A stretch of 64,000 nucleotides of DNA from Lepidostoma basale (Eukaryota; Arthropoda; Insecta; Trichoptera; Lepidostomatidae): the NCBI GenBank assembly GCA_022606425.2, contig JAHDVF020001030.1:62001-126000 (forward strand), read 5' to 3'. Made by a program: the position numbers and the translations under genes. The notes under the pieces were generated by a model. The model saw only the letters and a program-made list of their open reading frames with translations. It searched no databases and was not told the origin of the DNA. Numbering within the stretch: the first letter of the stretch is position 1; the number at the start of each line of letters is the position of its first letter. This document shows, one piece after another, positions 10,973 to 19,436 of the stretch.

Positions 10973-11655
10973 TGGTTCTAATGATTGTTCATTGGGAAAT
11001 CCGAATTCTGAGGCGATTTGTGGTGTTCGTAATCATGTGATCTTTTACCATACCATGTGATTTTCCCTGCGATCGGCAAAAGCTAAGAAAACAATTTGCT
11101 CATCGCGGGTAGAGAGTAGCAAACAGAACAATTAATTTAAAAAAAATTATGTTACAGAAAAAAATACGTGCCATACGTAAATAACTACGCGATTGTAAAT
11201 ATATGAATTTTAAATAGTCCATTTTAAAGGCCAAAAAATGTAAACTAAATGTTATAAATAAACAAATTCCTTCTTATTCCCCATTAGTATATAGTACATT
11301 AAAAACTTTTCCCCTGTACAATCTAGCAAAAAATAATAATATCACCTTAAACCTTTGTCACCTTTTCTATTAATGTAATCTACTTCCTGTTATTGTTTTT
11401 CTTTTTTAATTTATTATGTTTCATCGTTTTTGACTCTATACTATGTGTAATTGTTCCTTCTAAATACTGTTTTATTATTGTATTTTCCAAATTTCATATT
11501 TTCTCCTATAAATAGTAACTAACCGTTCTTTTAATTAAAATATTTAGGTACCTAAGTCAATTTAAGCAAGAACTTCAAAATTATATCAAAGATATTATTT
11601 AAATTAACATAGAAACAAAAACACAAAAATATTCTAAAAATCACGAAAATTTGAA
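10973..11655. other. No feature recognised
   Basis: A+T-rich, with one less A+T-rich patch near 11040-11110 (GATTTTCCCTGCGATCGGCA). No open frame of note. Confidence 0.4.
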
Positions 11656-11659
11656 TTTT

Positions 11660-11785
11660 GATATATTATTGTAACACCTGATGATGTCAACATAGGTTGA
11701 CGAAACAGCTGTCGCGTAAAATAAAATACAATTGTGATATAAAAACAAAGTTATTTAATTTAACAGTTTAATATGTATTTTAAAT
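11660..11785 (+). repeat. Hammerhead-bearing repeat, same family as 745-925
   Basis: The sequence after the ribozyme motif (AAATAAAATACAATTGTGAT, then TTTAATTTAACAGTTTAA) is the same as the right arm of the 745-925 palindrome. This is a single-arm copy. Confidence 0.55.
11678..11713 (+). ncRNA. Hammerhead ribozyme motif, ACAGCUGU group, intact core
   Basis: The RNA reads CUGAUGA (11678-11684), an extra U, helix II GUCAAC/GUUGAC (six perfect pairs) closed by AUAG, GAA (11702-11704), the eight-base palindrome ACAGCUGU and C at 11713, giving a GUC cleavage triplet. Every invariant core base is present. Helix I is short next to the core (C-G, mismatch, C-G, A-U) with a second pairing UUGUA/UACAA further out, as in type I hammerheads with an internal loop. 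A helix III this short, closed by a palindrome, can complete itself only by dimerisation. That design is known from Penelope-like elements and retrozymes. The unusual point is the extra base between A9 and helix II. Confidence 0.7.
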
Positions 11786-11789
11786 AGAG

Positions 11790-12125
11790 CTGTTTTGACG
11801 AAATGCTTGTTTACCCATGAAATACAGAGACATTAATTAACATTGTTTAGAGTACTTACATGTAATGGTTTGCACATCTTAAGATACGGTCGACCAGTAT
11901 TTGGTTTGGCAATCAAGGTTGCGCAAGCACTCGATACAGCCCAAACCGATCATTCTAACCGACCAACACCTCGCTTCAACACTCAAGTACCTGCTCTTAG
12001 TACTACACAAGTAAACACGCATATGCATAATACATAAACAAATACAGTCGAGTACTCAGTGTGAGAGATGTGTTAATGGAATTTAATTGTAACAAGAGAA
12101 CATTATTAAATCAAGCAAATTAATA
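11790..12125. other. No feature recognised
   Basis: Contains a 64-codon frame (from 11843) without recognisable motif and an A+T-rich spacer. Confidence 0.35.
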
Positions 12126-12129
12126 TTAT

Positions 12130-12330
12130 TCTTCTTCTTACAGATCTGATGACATGTTATTGTTTGCATCTCCGTCCTACTGCAAAGTGGACCGCAATCT
12201 ATCTCGCCATCTTTCTTGTTCCCCGGTAAACTGTCGCGAGGTATCTTTGGGATTCTATTTTCTTGCATATGGAAGACATGCTTGTTCTAGTATCTTCTCC
12301 TTTGGCGTCTTCAACATCGCATATTCTTAA
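12130..12330 (-). pseudogene. Possible LINE C-terminal scrap
   Basis: The minus strand reads PKDTSRQFTGEQERWRDRL, close in style to the C-terminal W-R-D segment of LINE proteins, and the region is less A+T-rich than its flanks. A TCTTCTTC run at the left end could be the complement of a GAA-type tail. Weak evidence. Confidence 0.3.
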
Positions 12331-12599
12331 GATTTCTGTATTTCTTATTCGGTAACAAAAGCTTTTGTCACTATTTTTGTTTATTGTTTATTCTACAAAT
12401 TAGTCATATTGATAAGAGCCATCCACGCCAACTTAGATCTACAACATTCTCTAGGTAGTTGTTCCGTTTTAATAATCGAAAGCATTACAATAATATAAAA
12501 TACCTGGAATACAATATTTATTTATTCTGTGTTCGCCATACTTTGTGTTGTAGATGTTTTATTTGTCTTTTTCTTTTTTATATACTTTGTTTACAACAC

Positions 12600-12740
12600 T
12601 AACTTAAAAAAAATAATAATATCAGACATAGCATCTGTCAAAACTGATCATATTTGTAAACAATTTTATTATATTTTAAATATTATTAGAATATTACTGA
12701 GGAAGGACCGGGTTGTCCAAAACATGTCTGATATTTAATT
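12600..12740. repeat. Inverted pair bearing a hammerhead-like motif
   Basis: AATATCAGACATAG at 12613-12630 is the reverse complement of the CATGTCTGATATT at 12723-12735. The loop carries the rest of the hammerhead-like sequence. Upstream 12560-12600 (TTTATATACTTTGTTTACAACACT) recurs next to the hammerhead pair at 46.3 kb. Confidence 0.5.
12690..12735 (+). ncRNA. Hammerhead ribozyme-like motif, ACAUGU group, one core change
   Basis: Helix I pairs AAUAUUA (12690-12696) with UGAUAUU (12729-12735) over seven positions, one of them G-U. The core CUGAGGA is at 12697-12703, followed by an extra A. Helix II is GGAC/GUCC around CGGGUU. The next bases are AAAACAUGUC instead of GAAACAUGUC, so G12, the presumed general base, is A. 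The fold is excellent, but the copy should be inactive unless the change is tolerated. Confidence 0.55.
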
Positions 12741-12877
12741 TTACAAAAAATTCAAAATTTAATGTTGTGAACAAATCACATAAAAAAGAGAAAGACAAAA
12801 TACAATATTTAATCATTATTTTATAAAACGTCTCTTTTCTAAAAGTTTAATTATAAAATAATACGAGTATATTGTAT

Positions 12878-12926
12878 CAGAATGACACGTTTTGCCTTGC
12901 TAAGGCTTTATCATTTGTCACTCACA
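12878..12926 (-). repeat. UGAUAA-type hairpin repeat
   Basis: The minus strand gives GAGTGACAAATGATAA, GCCTTAGCAAGGC, AAAACGTGTCATTC. The outer arms GAGUGACA and UGUCAUUC pair over eight positions with one G-U, and GCCUU/AAGGC forms the inner hairpin. Same family as 6720 and 47511. Confidence 0.5.
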
Positions 12927-12939
12927 TAAAATATTAAAA

Positions 12940-13040
12940 ACTTCATGAAAACCTGTTGAGAACCTGGTCCAAGTAGCGCAGGACAGAGATGCTATCGCTG
13001 AAGAGATCGCCAATATTAAAAGGACCTGACATGGCACCAG
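12940..13040 (+). pseudogene. LINE C-terminal tail
   Basis: The plus strand reads ENLVQVAQDRDAIAEEIANI then KRT and a stop. 'AQDRDAW...IANV' followed closely by the stop is the usual C-terminal end of RTE/jockey-like LINE proteins. Only about 25 codons remain. Confidence 0.6.
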
Positions 13041-13047
13041 CAGATAA

Positions 13048-13088
13048 AGAACGGAGGAGGTTACCTCTGAAACATGTTGTGTGATATA
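13048..13088 (+). ncRNA. Hammerhead ribozyme-like motif, ACAUGU group, decayed
   Basis: CGGAGGA, GGUUACCUCU, GAAACAUGUU then GUGU. The GAAACAUGU half is intact but U4 is G, and helix II overlaps the core differently from sister copies. About 90 bp downstream is CGAATTCCACAGTTTGAC, the same spacing to a GGAATTCCACAGTG motif as in the copies at 18.9 and 41.3 kb. Confidence 0.4.
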
Positions 13089-13197
13089 CAATACATGATT
13101 TTTTTTTGTAAAAATATTTCCTGAACATAGGAATAAAACGTGTTATAAATTCCCTTTTTCCAAATAAGCAATCGAATTCCACAGTTTGACTTTCTTA

Positions 13198-13398
13198 TTC
13201 TTCTGCTGCGATCACTACAGCGAAAGCATCTCTGCCCTGCGCCAATAAGAACAGGTTAAGTCTGCTCATTCCTGTCCACAATCCTTTATATTCCGCATCC
13301 AGAGCAACTGCCTTCTGCCAACTTCCCGATGCCCCTTTATTTTTCCTATGATAATCAGCTAAAGAAGGTGGTATTTTTCTGCCCTGTTTTCATGTCAA
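13198..13398 (-). pseudogene. LINE reverse transcriptase C-terminal segment, frame open
   Basis: A stop-to-stop minus-strand frame of about 66 codons without an ATG encodes GRKIPPSLADYHRKN, WQKAVALDAEYKGLWTG, then MSRLNLFLLAQGRDAFAVVI and a short AAEE end. 'WTGM-R-NLF-LAQ-RDAFA-VIA' followed by the stop is the typical end of a LINE ORF2. Composition is richer in G+C than the flanks. The 3' end abuts the ACAUGU hammerhead repeat. Confidence 0.55.
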
Positions 13399-13864
13399 TA
13401 TGTATTTATAATTGTATTTTTTGCGTTTCACTATAGAGTAAAGTCAAGTAATCATTTTGTTTTTAATGCTTCGTCCATTAAGGTCCTTGTTTCTTTGAAC
13501 AAACAAAAAAACGTATCAAAATATAATATATTGTATGTTCTGCAGCGGCAGGAAAATCCTTATTTCCCCTTAGATAAGCGTAATATAATTTTTATCACCG
13601 ACATTTTATTAGTCGAAAATTTTATCGGTTTACTTTATGTTCACTGCGGTGCTGTACTTTTCATTTTACCGGTATACAGGTATCAGTGTAAGGCCCTAAC
13701 AGTAAAGGTTAAGCCCCTAGAAGGTCAGTGGCGTTCCCTATTTTTTTATATTTACATAATAAAATAGTTAGCACTATATCAATTATAAATAATACTGCAA
13801 CATTCAAACTTTTTTTTTAGTTATCCTAGCGATTGGCTTGGTAGTTACCGTTGCTTTACACATT
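13399..13864. other. No feature recognised
   Basis: A 90-codon frame (13495-13767) has no motif and looks like chance. No repeat ends. Confidence 0.35.
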
Positions 13865-13867
13865 TGT

Positions 13868-14056
13868 ATACAGCGATTATTTGAACACAATTACTGTAAA
13901 AAATTGCATAACTATTGATTCTCATGGTATGCAACAGCTAAATAGCTGCTACACCAGACCAAAGACAGTGTGACAATCACACTGCCATCGCCGGGAATCG
14001 AACCCGGGATCATCGGTGTGGCAGTAACTATTCTTTCCTTTCAGCCACAAAAGTTG
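13868..14056 (-). mobile_element. tRNA-derived SINE copy
   Basis: The minus strand runs from a degraded GTGGC head through CCCGGGTTCGATTCCCGG (B box) and CGATGGCAGTGTGATTGTCACACTG, then CTTTGGTCTGGTGTAG and the 3' body with ATTGTGTTCAAATAA. The head is disrupted by extra bases (AGGAAAGAATAG), so transcription by RNA polymerase III is unlikely. Confidence 0.8.
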
Positions 14057-14171
14057 TCAAACATGAATTTTTTTCATCAATTCCACAATTAAAGAAAAAT
14101 AACCCTAATATTAATAATACATTTGATTATTTATACATCGCCGTGTTAGGTAAATAAATATGCATGTTTAA

Positions 14172-14200
14172 TATGAGGGCTGCACCTGACGCCTAAAATA
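14172..14200 (-). mobile_element. Short LINE scrap (CR1/L2 family end)
   Basis: GAGGGCTGCACCTGACGCC matches GGGGGATGCACCTGACGC at the stop codon of the 16.5 kb LINE. Too short for more. Confidence 0.35.
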
Positions 14201-14840
14201 TGTATAACTTATAATGTATAATAAGATTCAAATTAGTTATTCTTCTAATATTGACTAGATTCAGAATTTCTCCGCAATCTTCTGATAGATTGCAATCTTC
14301 AAAAGATTGCAGCGTTATATATGTAATACATATTTTTTCAAATAAATTTTCATAAAAAATTGGAGATTTAAAAATATATCAAATTAAATAATTCTAAGTG
14401 AAAAGTTGTTAATTTTTAGGCAGCTAAACGTTAAAACCTGCTCCCAAAATATCACTTATGTAATAATGTTTATGATACTGGAAATTACAAACGTTTCATA
14501 AGATTTCAGCCTCACGCAGCTTGGGTTACGAACTTATTTTTGGACTAAATTACTACGAAGAAAAAAAGCTTAGTTTATCTATCGTGAGTGGGTATATTTA
14601 ATAAGAAACTAATTTCTAAGTTCAAATAATATAGTACATAATTTGAAAAATGAGTTTAAATAAAGCAACAGAAATATATAAAACCATTTGAGAAAAAATG
14701 TGGGTCCATCGCAAAATGCTGTGTATTACATTGACTGATATGGTCACCAGCACTGAGATGTTGTGAAGAGCTAGAGCAGGAATATGATTGTTATCTAATA
14801 CAAAGATGATGAATTAAGCAAATTTGGGACACATTCATTA
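14201..14840. other. No feature recognised
   Basis: Only a small local inverted repeat (AATCTTCTGATAGATTGCAATC...TGCAATCTTCAAAAGATTGC, 14275-14310) is visible. Confidence 0.4.
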
Positions 14841-15130
14841 ACTCTAAAAATAAGATTTGGTGCATATCATCGTTAAAGAAAAGTTAGAGATATCAGATTT
14901 CTTGTCTGAGAAACATCAGAGAGCGAACCGGAACCCAGAGGGTGGGGGAGTTGTATTTATGGAAAAATGTTAAAAAGTCTACATCGACATGGTATTTTTA
15001 GAAGAAGGAGTGAAAATAGTCTTTTGACGAAATATCACATTCGTGAAAATACGTTCAGAAGACAAATACTCTTCACTTTGGAGAGAACCTTGTATTCCTA
15101 ATGTCGAACCATCTCTCATGCATTCCTGGT
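14840..15130 (+). repeat. Dispersed repeat shared with 40.1 kb
   Basis: TACGTTCAGAAGACAAATAC, CTTTGGAGAGAACCTTG and CCTAATGTCGAACCATCT recur at 40185-40255 with the same order and spacing. Together with 10500 and 34860 these are parts of one LINE 3' region. Confidence 0.45.
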
Positions 15131-15690
15131 TTTATTTATTATTATTAACCTGTTTTCAATAGATGCCTTAAAATATAATTGCTGTTTGTAATATCTTTTG
15201 AGATTTGATTTGAAAGAGATTCAAAACGTAGTTGCATTAAATTTTAATAGTTTGCAATCTTCACAGCGCAGTCCACGAAACGCCATTGAATTAAGAATTA
15301 CGTCTCAATCATTAAGTAATGGGAATGGGTCTTTTATGTGAATGAAATGACAAGGTGGCTGTTAAAATAAAATTCATTATAGGGCAGATTCACATCCCCG
15401 ACTCCATCCAGTCGCTGAGGTATTGTACACTTTGCCATTATTTTTATTTGTATGACTTCATTTATAGCCCACATAAAATTAAGATTCTCTGATATTATAG
15501 GTATTCATGTGTAATATTATACGCGATGTTAACAAAGCGGTTTGGGATTATATACAAATGTCTTCTGCTTCAACTTGCTGTAGACTCAAAAGTATGTTAG
15601 GTTTTACATGATTATCCTCATGTGATGCCGAACTCCAACTACCTCTCTATTGAAAAAAAAAGTTATTTTTAAATGTATATACATTATTAT
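15131..15690. other. No feature recognised
   Basis: A+T-rich, without open frames or repeat ends. Confidence 0.4.
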
Positions 15691-15694
15691 TAGG

Positions 15695-16100
15695 AAATAG
15701 AAAATAACTTTGTTTAATTCACAAAATAATAATAAAAATATTGAAAACACGACATTTTTAGGAGGATACCATCTTCAGGTGTAAAAATATTATTAAAACT
15801 AAACAAAGATAGACCAATATAAAAACGCATTAAAAAAATCGAAACATAATTCAAATTAAAAAATTAACCTGGGCTATTTGTTATACATTGATAATACTTT
15901 TTTTTATCAGTAAGAATTTATAAATAATATTAAATAATAATAATACACGATGATTATATAAAACATATTAAAAAAGGAAATAACAATACATACATAAAAA
16001 AAAAAAAATTATTGGTACTGATAACAAAGAGCCCAGGTTAATTTTTAAATTTGAATTATTGTATCGAATTTAAAATGCGTTTTTATATTAGTCTTTCATT
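15695..16100. repeat. Long palindrome: left part of a split foldback element
   Basis: 15808-15915 (ATAAAAACGCATT, AATTCAAATT, TTAACCTGGGCTATTTGTTAT) is mirrored by 16010-16100. Further out, 15695-15790 is mirrored by 18866-18965 on the other side of the LINE insertion. Removing the LINE restores one palindrome of roughly 0.5 kb with a hammerhead-like motif in each arm, pointing inward. Confidence 0.7.
15744..15787 (-). ncRNA. Hammerhead ribozyme-like motif, ACAUGU group, left arm
   Basis: The minus strand reads ACAC, CUGAAGA, an extra U, GGUAUCCUCC, UAAAAAUGUC, GUGU. Helix I (ACAC/GUGU) is perfect and the CUGAAGA core is intact. G12 is U and the helix III palindrome ACAUGU has become AAAUGU. 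Its partner is in the right arm at 18877-18910. Confidence 0.5.
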
Positions 16101-18845
16101 ATAATAATAATAATAAATTGGATGATTTATAGAGCGCCATTTTTATGAATTAATCATCTCAAGGGCGCTGTAGCTCCATTTTGTGAACTAGTTGAAGATA
16201 CATGTTTTAGTTAATGTGAAAAATTTTGGTTCAGAGTATAGATTTTGTTAAAAATAAACATTTTGTTAAAAATAAAGATTTTCTTAAAAATAAACATGTT
16301 GTTAAAAATAAACATTTTGTTCAAAATAAACATTTACTTAAGAATAAACATTTTGTTAAAAATATTTTTTAAAAATTAAATGAACGTTTTGTTAAGAATA
16401 AACATTTTTGTAAAAAATAAACATACAGTTGAAAATAAACATTTTTGCTAAAAATAAAACATTTTACTATGGGGGATGCACCTGACGCAGTCGATCACCA
16501 TCTGCATCAGGATAGGATAGTTTGAACAGGTGCGTTTTGAGCCTCGATCTAAACTCTGACGGGTTATCAATGCACTTTAAGTCTGCAGGGAGAGCGTTCC
16601 AGGCCGAGGGGCCAGCTACAGCAAAGGCCCGGTCGCCGAAATTTGTGCGAGGATAACGCTTCGGTACGTACAATTTACCCATCGCAGAAGACCTTGCTGA
16701 TCGCAATGTAGACTGCCTCGCATTCGGTTTCTCGGTGATGCAGAGTTCAGATATGTAGGCGGGTGCCATTCCATGCAGCGCCTTAAATACAGTCCAGCAG
16801 AGCTTATATTGTATTCTTTCCGGACATTTCAGCCAATGGAGCTCCTTAAGGTGTTTCGTTATGTGACAATACTTCGGAACACCCTTAATCAATCTGGCTG
16901 CCGCGTTAAATGCAGACTGGAGTTTATTGATTTGCTGTTTTGGAATGTTGGCGTAGATTCCATTGCAGTAATCTAGTCGTGACACGACGAAGGAGTTGAT
17001 CAGCGTTTTAAAACTGTCAACGGGAATATTTCTTTTTACAGATCTTAATTGCCTTAGATGAAAAAAGCTGTTGCTGACTGTTTTATTGATTTGGGATTTC
17101 AATGAAAGATCAGTCTCTAAATGGACGCCAAGAAGTTTTATTGAGTTTTTAGGTGAAATGTCTGTGTCGGGTGTGGATATTGGGGAGTGATCAATTATGT
17201 GTTGGCGCTTCATGGAAGCAGTCCAAAGAAATTCTGTTTTTGATGGATTTAATTTTAGTTTATTTGAAACCATCCAATTTGATACTGCATCGATACAGTT
17301 TATAGTTGAAGATTTGAGATTACTTGTATCAGCGGGATCACAATAAGAGTATATTTGCTGGTCGTCAGCATAGCAGTGCGACTGCAAACCGAAGGATTCT
17401 ATAATTTTGGCTACATCATTAGTGAACATTATGAATAGAAGAGGTCCCAACACAGATCCTTGGGGAACTCCAGATTTGATGATGTGAAAAGGGGATAGTT
17501 CACCTGCGACCTGAACCGCCTGTGAGCGGTTCGACAGATACGAAGTTCGCCAGTTAATTGCCTTACCGTCGAAACGATAGGTAATCTGTAGTCGCTTTAT
17601 AAGGTAGGGGTGATCGATAGTGTCAAATGCAGCACTCATGTCAAGTAAGGAAAGCAATGCTAACTTGCCCGATTCATTCGCCTGTATAAGATCCGATGTG
17701 ATACGTAGAAGTCCCGTTTCAGTGGAATGGAACGATCTATATGCGGATTGTAAATTTGACAGCATTCCACTTGTTGTGAGGTAAGAAGTAATTTGAGAGG
17801 CAACAACTTTTTCTAACAGTTTTGAGATTAAAGGTAAATTTGATACGGGACGGTAATTTGAAAAATCTGCGGAATCTAATTGGGGTTTTTTTAATATGGG
17901 GGTAACAATGGCCTTCTTAAGTAGTTGGGGGACTTGACCTGTTTTTAGAGATGAGTTGAATATATGTGTTATTAGGGGAGCTAGTTGGTGACAACATTTT
18001 TTTAACAACCAGGTCGGAATTGGATCAAGTGAGCATTGCTTATTTGGTGATCCTAGAATTAGTTTTTTAACAGCGATAAAATTAGTCTCCAGGAAAGCGG
18101 ATTTTATATTTCCGGGGTTCATAATGAAAGATGGTGGCGGGGACGAGGCAGTTGATAGGCGAATCGCATCCACTTTTCTCTCGAAGAATTGGGCGAAATC
18201 CTGAGGAGTTGGAACGGTTTCGGCTCCGGCTTCTTCTCGACGAGCGTTGCCAAGTACTGACTTGATAGAGCTCCATAGACGACGGGGATTTCCTTTGTCT
18301 GCATTTATCTTCTCAACCCAGTATTCGGCTCGTCTGACCTTAGTTAGTTCCCTGTATTTGGTCTGTGCAATTATCCATGCTTCTCGAGAGACAGAAGTTC
18401 GCATGCGTCTGTATACCCTCTCCAGCTTACGCATTTGCCTTTTTTCTTCACGACATTCTTTGTCAAACCACGCGTTCGATGTACGATCTGGGATTGTTTT
18501 AGTTGAGAAGGGAGCATGAATATTTAATAGCGACGTCAGAACATTATTGTAATTTTCTACAAGATTATCAAGGGGAGTTGCAGAGATAATTGCAGGGTCG
18601 CATAGGGATGATGCATCAAGGTCTTTTATAAATTTATCCATATCAAAATTTCGCCATGACCTCCTTGTGACCTTTTTATATGTTGGTCTTGGGGGATTCA
18701 AACACACTTCTGTGCGTAATAGACTGTGATCGGATATACCGATATCTATTACGGAACTTTCAAGTTCGGGATCGTCGCTCCTGGAGATAAGAATGTCTAG
18801 GGTGCCTCCCGCAGTGTGCGTAAATTTCATTATATAATATTTTGT
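16101..18845 (-). mobile_element. CR1/L2-type LINE, 5'-truncated, young
   Basis: A minus-strand insertion of about 2.7 kb. It has a reverse transcriptase frame, a 3' UTR with an 18-bp tandem array, a conserved 3' end (AGCGCCATTTTTATGAAT... region) and a TAA-repeat tail at 16101-16118. TTTCATT at 16094-16100 and 18846-18852 is the likely target-site duplication. The 5' end stops inside the endonuclease domain, the usual result of incomplete reverse transcription. About 20 bp of filler (TTCATTATATAATATTTTG) lies at the 5' junction. Confidence 0.85.
16238..16462 (-). repeat. 18-bp tandem array in the LINE 3' UTR
   Basis: About ten units of GTTAAAAATAAACATTTT (plus strand), some altered, with an interruption near 16362-16385. 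It lies directly after the stop codon of the LINE frame and before the conserved 3' end. Confidence 0.8.
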
Positions 18846-18851
18846 TTTCAT
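16467..18851 (-). CDS. LINE ORF2 fragment: endonuclease C-terminus plus complete reverse transcriptase
   Basis: The product reverse-transcribes the element's own RNA at a nicked target site. Of 794 residues, 10-45 are the end of the APE-type endonuclease (HTAGGTLDIL and the conserved SDH at 40-42). Residues 270-290 begin the RT domain (SLDPIPTWLLKK). NYRPVSNLPLISKLLEKVV is at 332-350, LLDMSAAFDTIDH at 402-413 holds the first catalytic Asp, GVPQGSVLGPLLF is at 461-473, and YADD at 494-497 supplies the other two. NPSKTEFLW and a C-terminal region ending near 794 follow. Motif wording is that of the CR1/L2 group. The ATG is an accident of truncation: the natural start and catalytic endonuclease residues are absent. 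The frame has no stops or frameshifts, so insertion is recent. Confidence 0.9.
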   Translation of the reverse strand: MKTKYYIMKFTHTAGGTLDILISRSDDPELESSVIDIGISDHSLLRTEVCLNPPRPTYKKVTRRSWRNFDMDKFIKDLDASSLCDPAIISATPLDNLVENYNNVLTSLLNIHAPFSTKTIPDRTSNAWFDKECREEKRQMRKLERVYRRMRTSVSREAWIIAQTKYRELTKVRRAEYWVEKINADKGNPRRLWSSIKSVLGNARREEAGAETVPTPQDFAQFFERKVDAIRLSTASSPPPSFIMNPGNIKSAFLETNFIAVKKLILGSPNKQCSLDPIPTWLLKKCCHQLAPLITHIFNSSLKTGQVPQLLKKAIVTPILKKPQLDSADFSNYRPVSNLPLISKLLEKVVASQITSYLTTSGMLSNLQSAYRSFHSTETGLLRITSDLIQANESGKLALLSLLDMSAAFDTIDHPYLIKRLQITYRFDGKAINWRTSYLSNRSQAVQVAGELSPFHIIKSGVPQGSVLGPLLFIMFTNDVAKIIESFGLQSHCYADDQQIYSYCDPADTSNLKSSTINCIDAVSNWMVSNKLKLNPSKTEFLWTASMKRQHIIDHSPISTPDTDISPKNSIKLLGVHLETDLSLKSQINKTVSNSFFHLRQLRSVKRNIPVDSFKTLINSFVVSRLDYCNGIYANIPKQQINKLQSAFNAAARLIKGVPKYCHITKHLKELHWLKCPERIQYKLCWTVFKALHGMAPAYISELCITEKPNARQSTLRSARSSAMGKLYVPKRYPRTNFGDRAFAVAGPSAWNALPADLKCIDNPSEFRSRLKTHLFKLSYPDADGDRLRQVHPP

Positions 18852-18865
18852 TGTTTAGTTTTCAT

Positions 18866-19000
18866 TATATAGTATTTTTACACCAGAAGATCCTCCGAAA
18901 CATGTCGTTATTTTTAATATTGTTATATTTTGTGGATTAAACAAAGTTGTTTTCAATTTCCTAAGTATATTACTATGGAATTCCACAGTGTTAATGCCTT
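18866..19000. repeat. Right arm of the split foldback element
   Basis: The reverse complement matches 15695-15790 (TAGTATTTTTACACC, GAAACATGTCG, GTGGATTAAACAAAGTTG). It continues into ACTATGGAATTCCACAGTGT, a motif found after the ACAUGU-type hammerheads elsewhere in the window. Confidence 0.65.
18877..18912 (+). ncRNA. Hammerhead ribozyme-like motif, ACAUGU group, right arm
   Basis: ACAC, CAGAAGA, UCCUCC, GAAACAUGUC, GUU. The GAAA and palindromic helix III half with the GUC triplet is perfect. U4 is A and the 5' strand of helix II is deleted, so it cannot fold as an active ribozyme. Confidence 0.5.
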
Positions 19001-19254
19001 AGAGTTCAATAAAATGCATATTTAGTCAAAATCCACTAAAATACGTAGAAAGTCGTGAAAAATATGGCTTATATTAATAATGACTTAACAAAATAATTAC
19101 TATATTGTGAGAAGCATAATTGTCACATTATAATAATAAAGCGGAAACTTGAGTTATATGTCAGGGTTTAATAGTGTGGGACGCTCAATCGCCCTTCTAA
19201 CCCCTTCAAGGAAACATCCTCTATTTTATTAGTCCTATTCTTATTATTTGTAAT

Positions 19255-19434
19255 ACGACTTACTTACCATTATGGCGCCTCTCCGGAGGGGTAGGCAAAT
19301 AAATGGACTACCACATTGTTCTGTCCTCACATTTCTCTCGCTTCCTCTACATTCTTATATCTCACGTATCATGTACGTACGTCGATTTCACCGACTCCTT
19401 ACCTGACCGACATTTAATACTTAAACAATAATAA
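19255..19434 (-). mobile_element. GTTA-tailed LINE, 3' fragment
   Basis: The minus strand aligns with the last ~60 codons of the GTTA-tailed LINE through GGAGAGGCGCCATAATGG to a short TAAG-type tail. Its truncated 5' end abuts the next copy head to head. Confidence 0.7.
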
Positions 19435-19436
19435 CT

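Noticed and set aside
13495..13767. 90-codon frame
   Set aside because: No motif, A+T-driven composition, no supporting context.
16240..16462. CRISPR-like regular repeats
   Set aside because: Units are directly adjacent, with no unique spacers, and lie in a LINE 3' UTR of a eukaryotic sequence.
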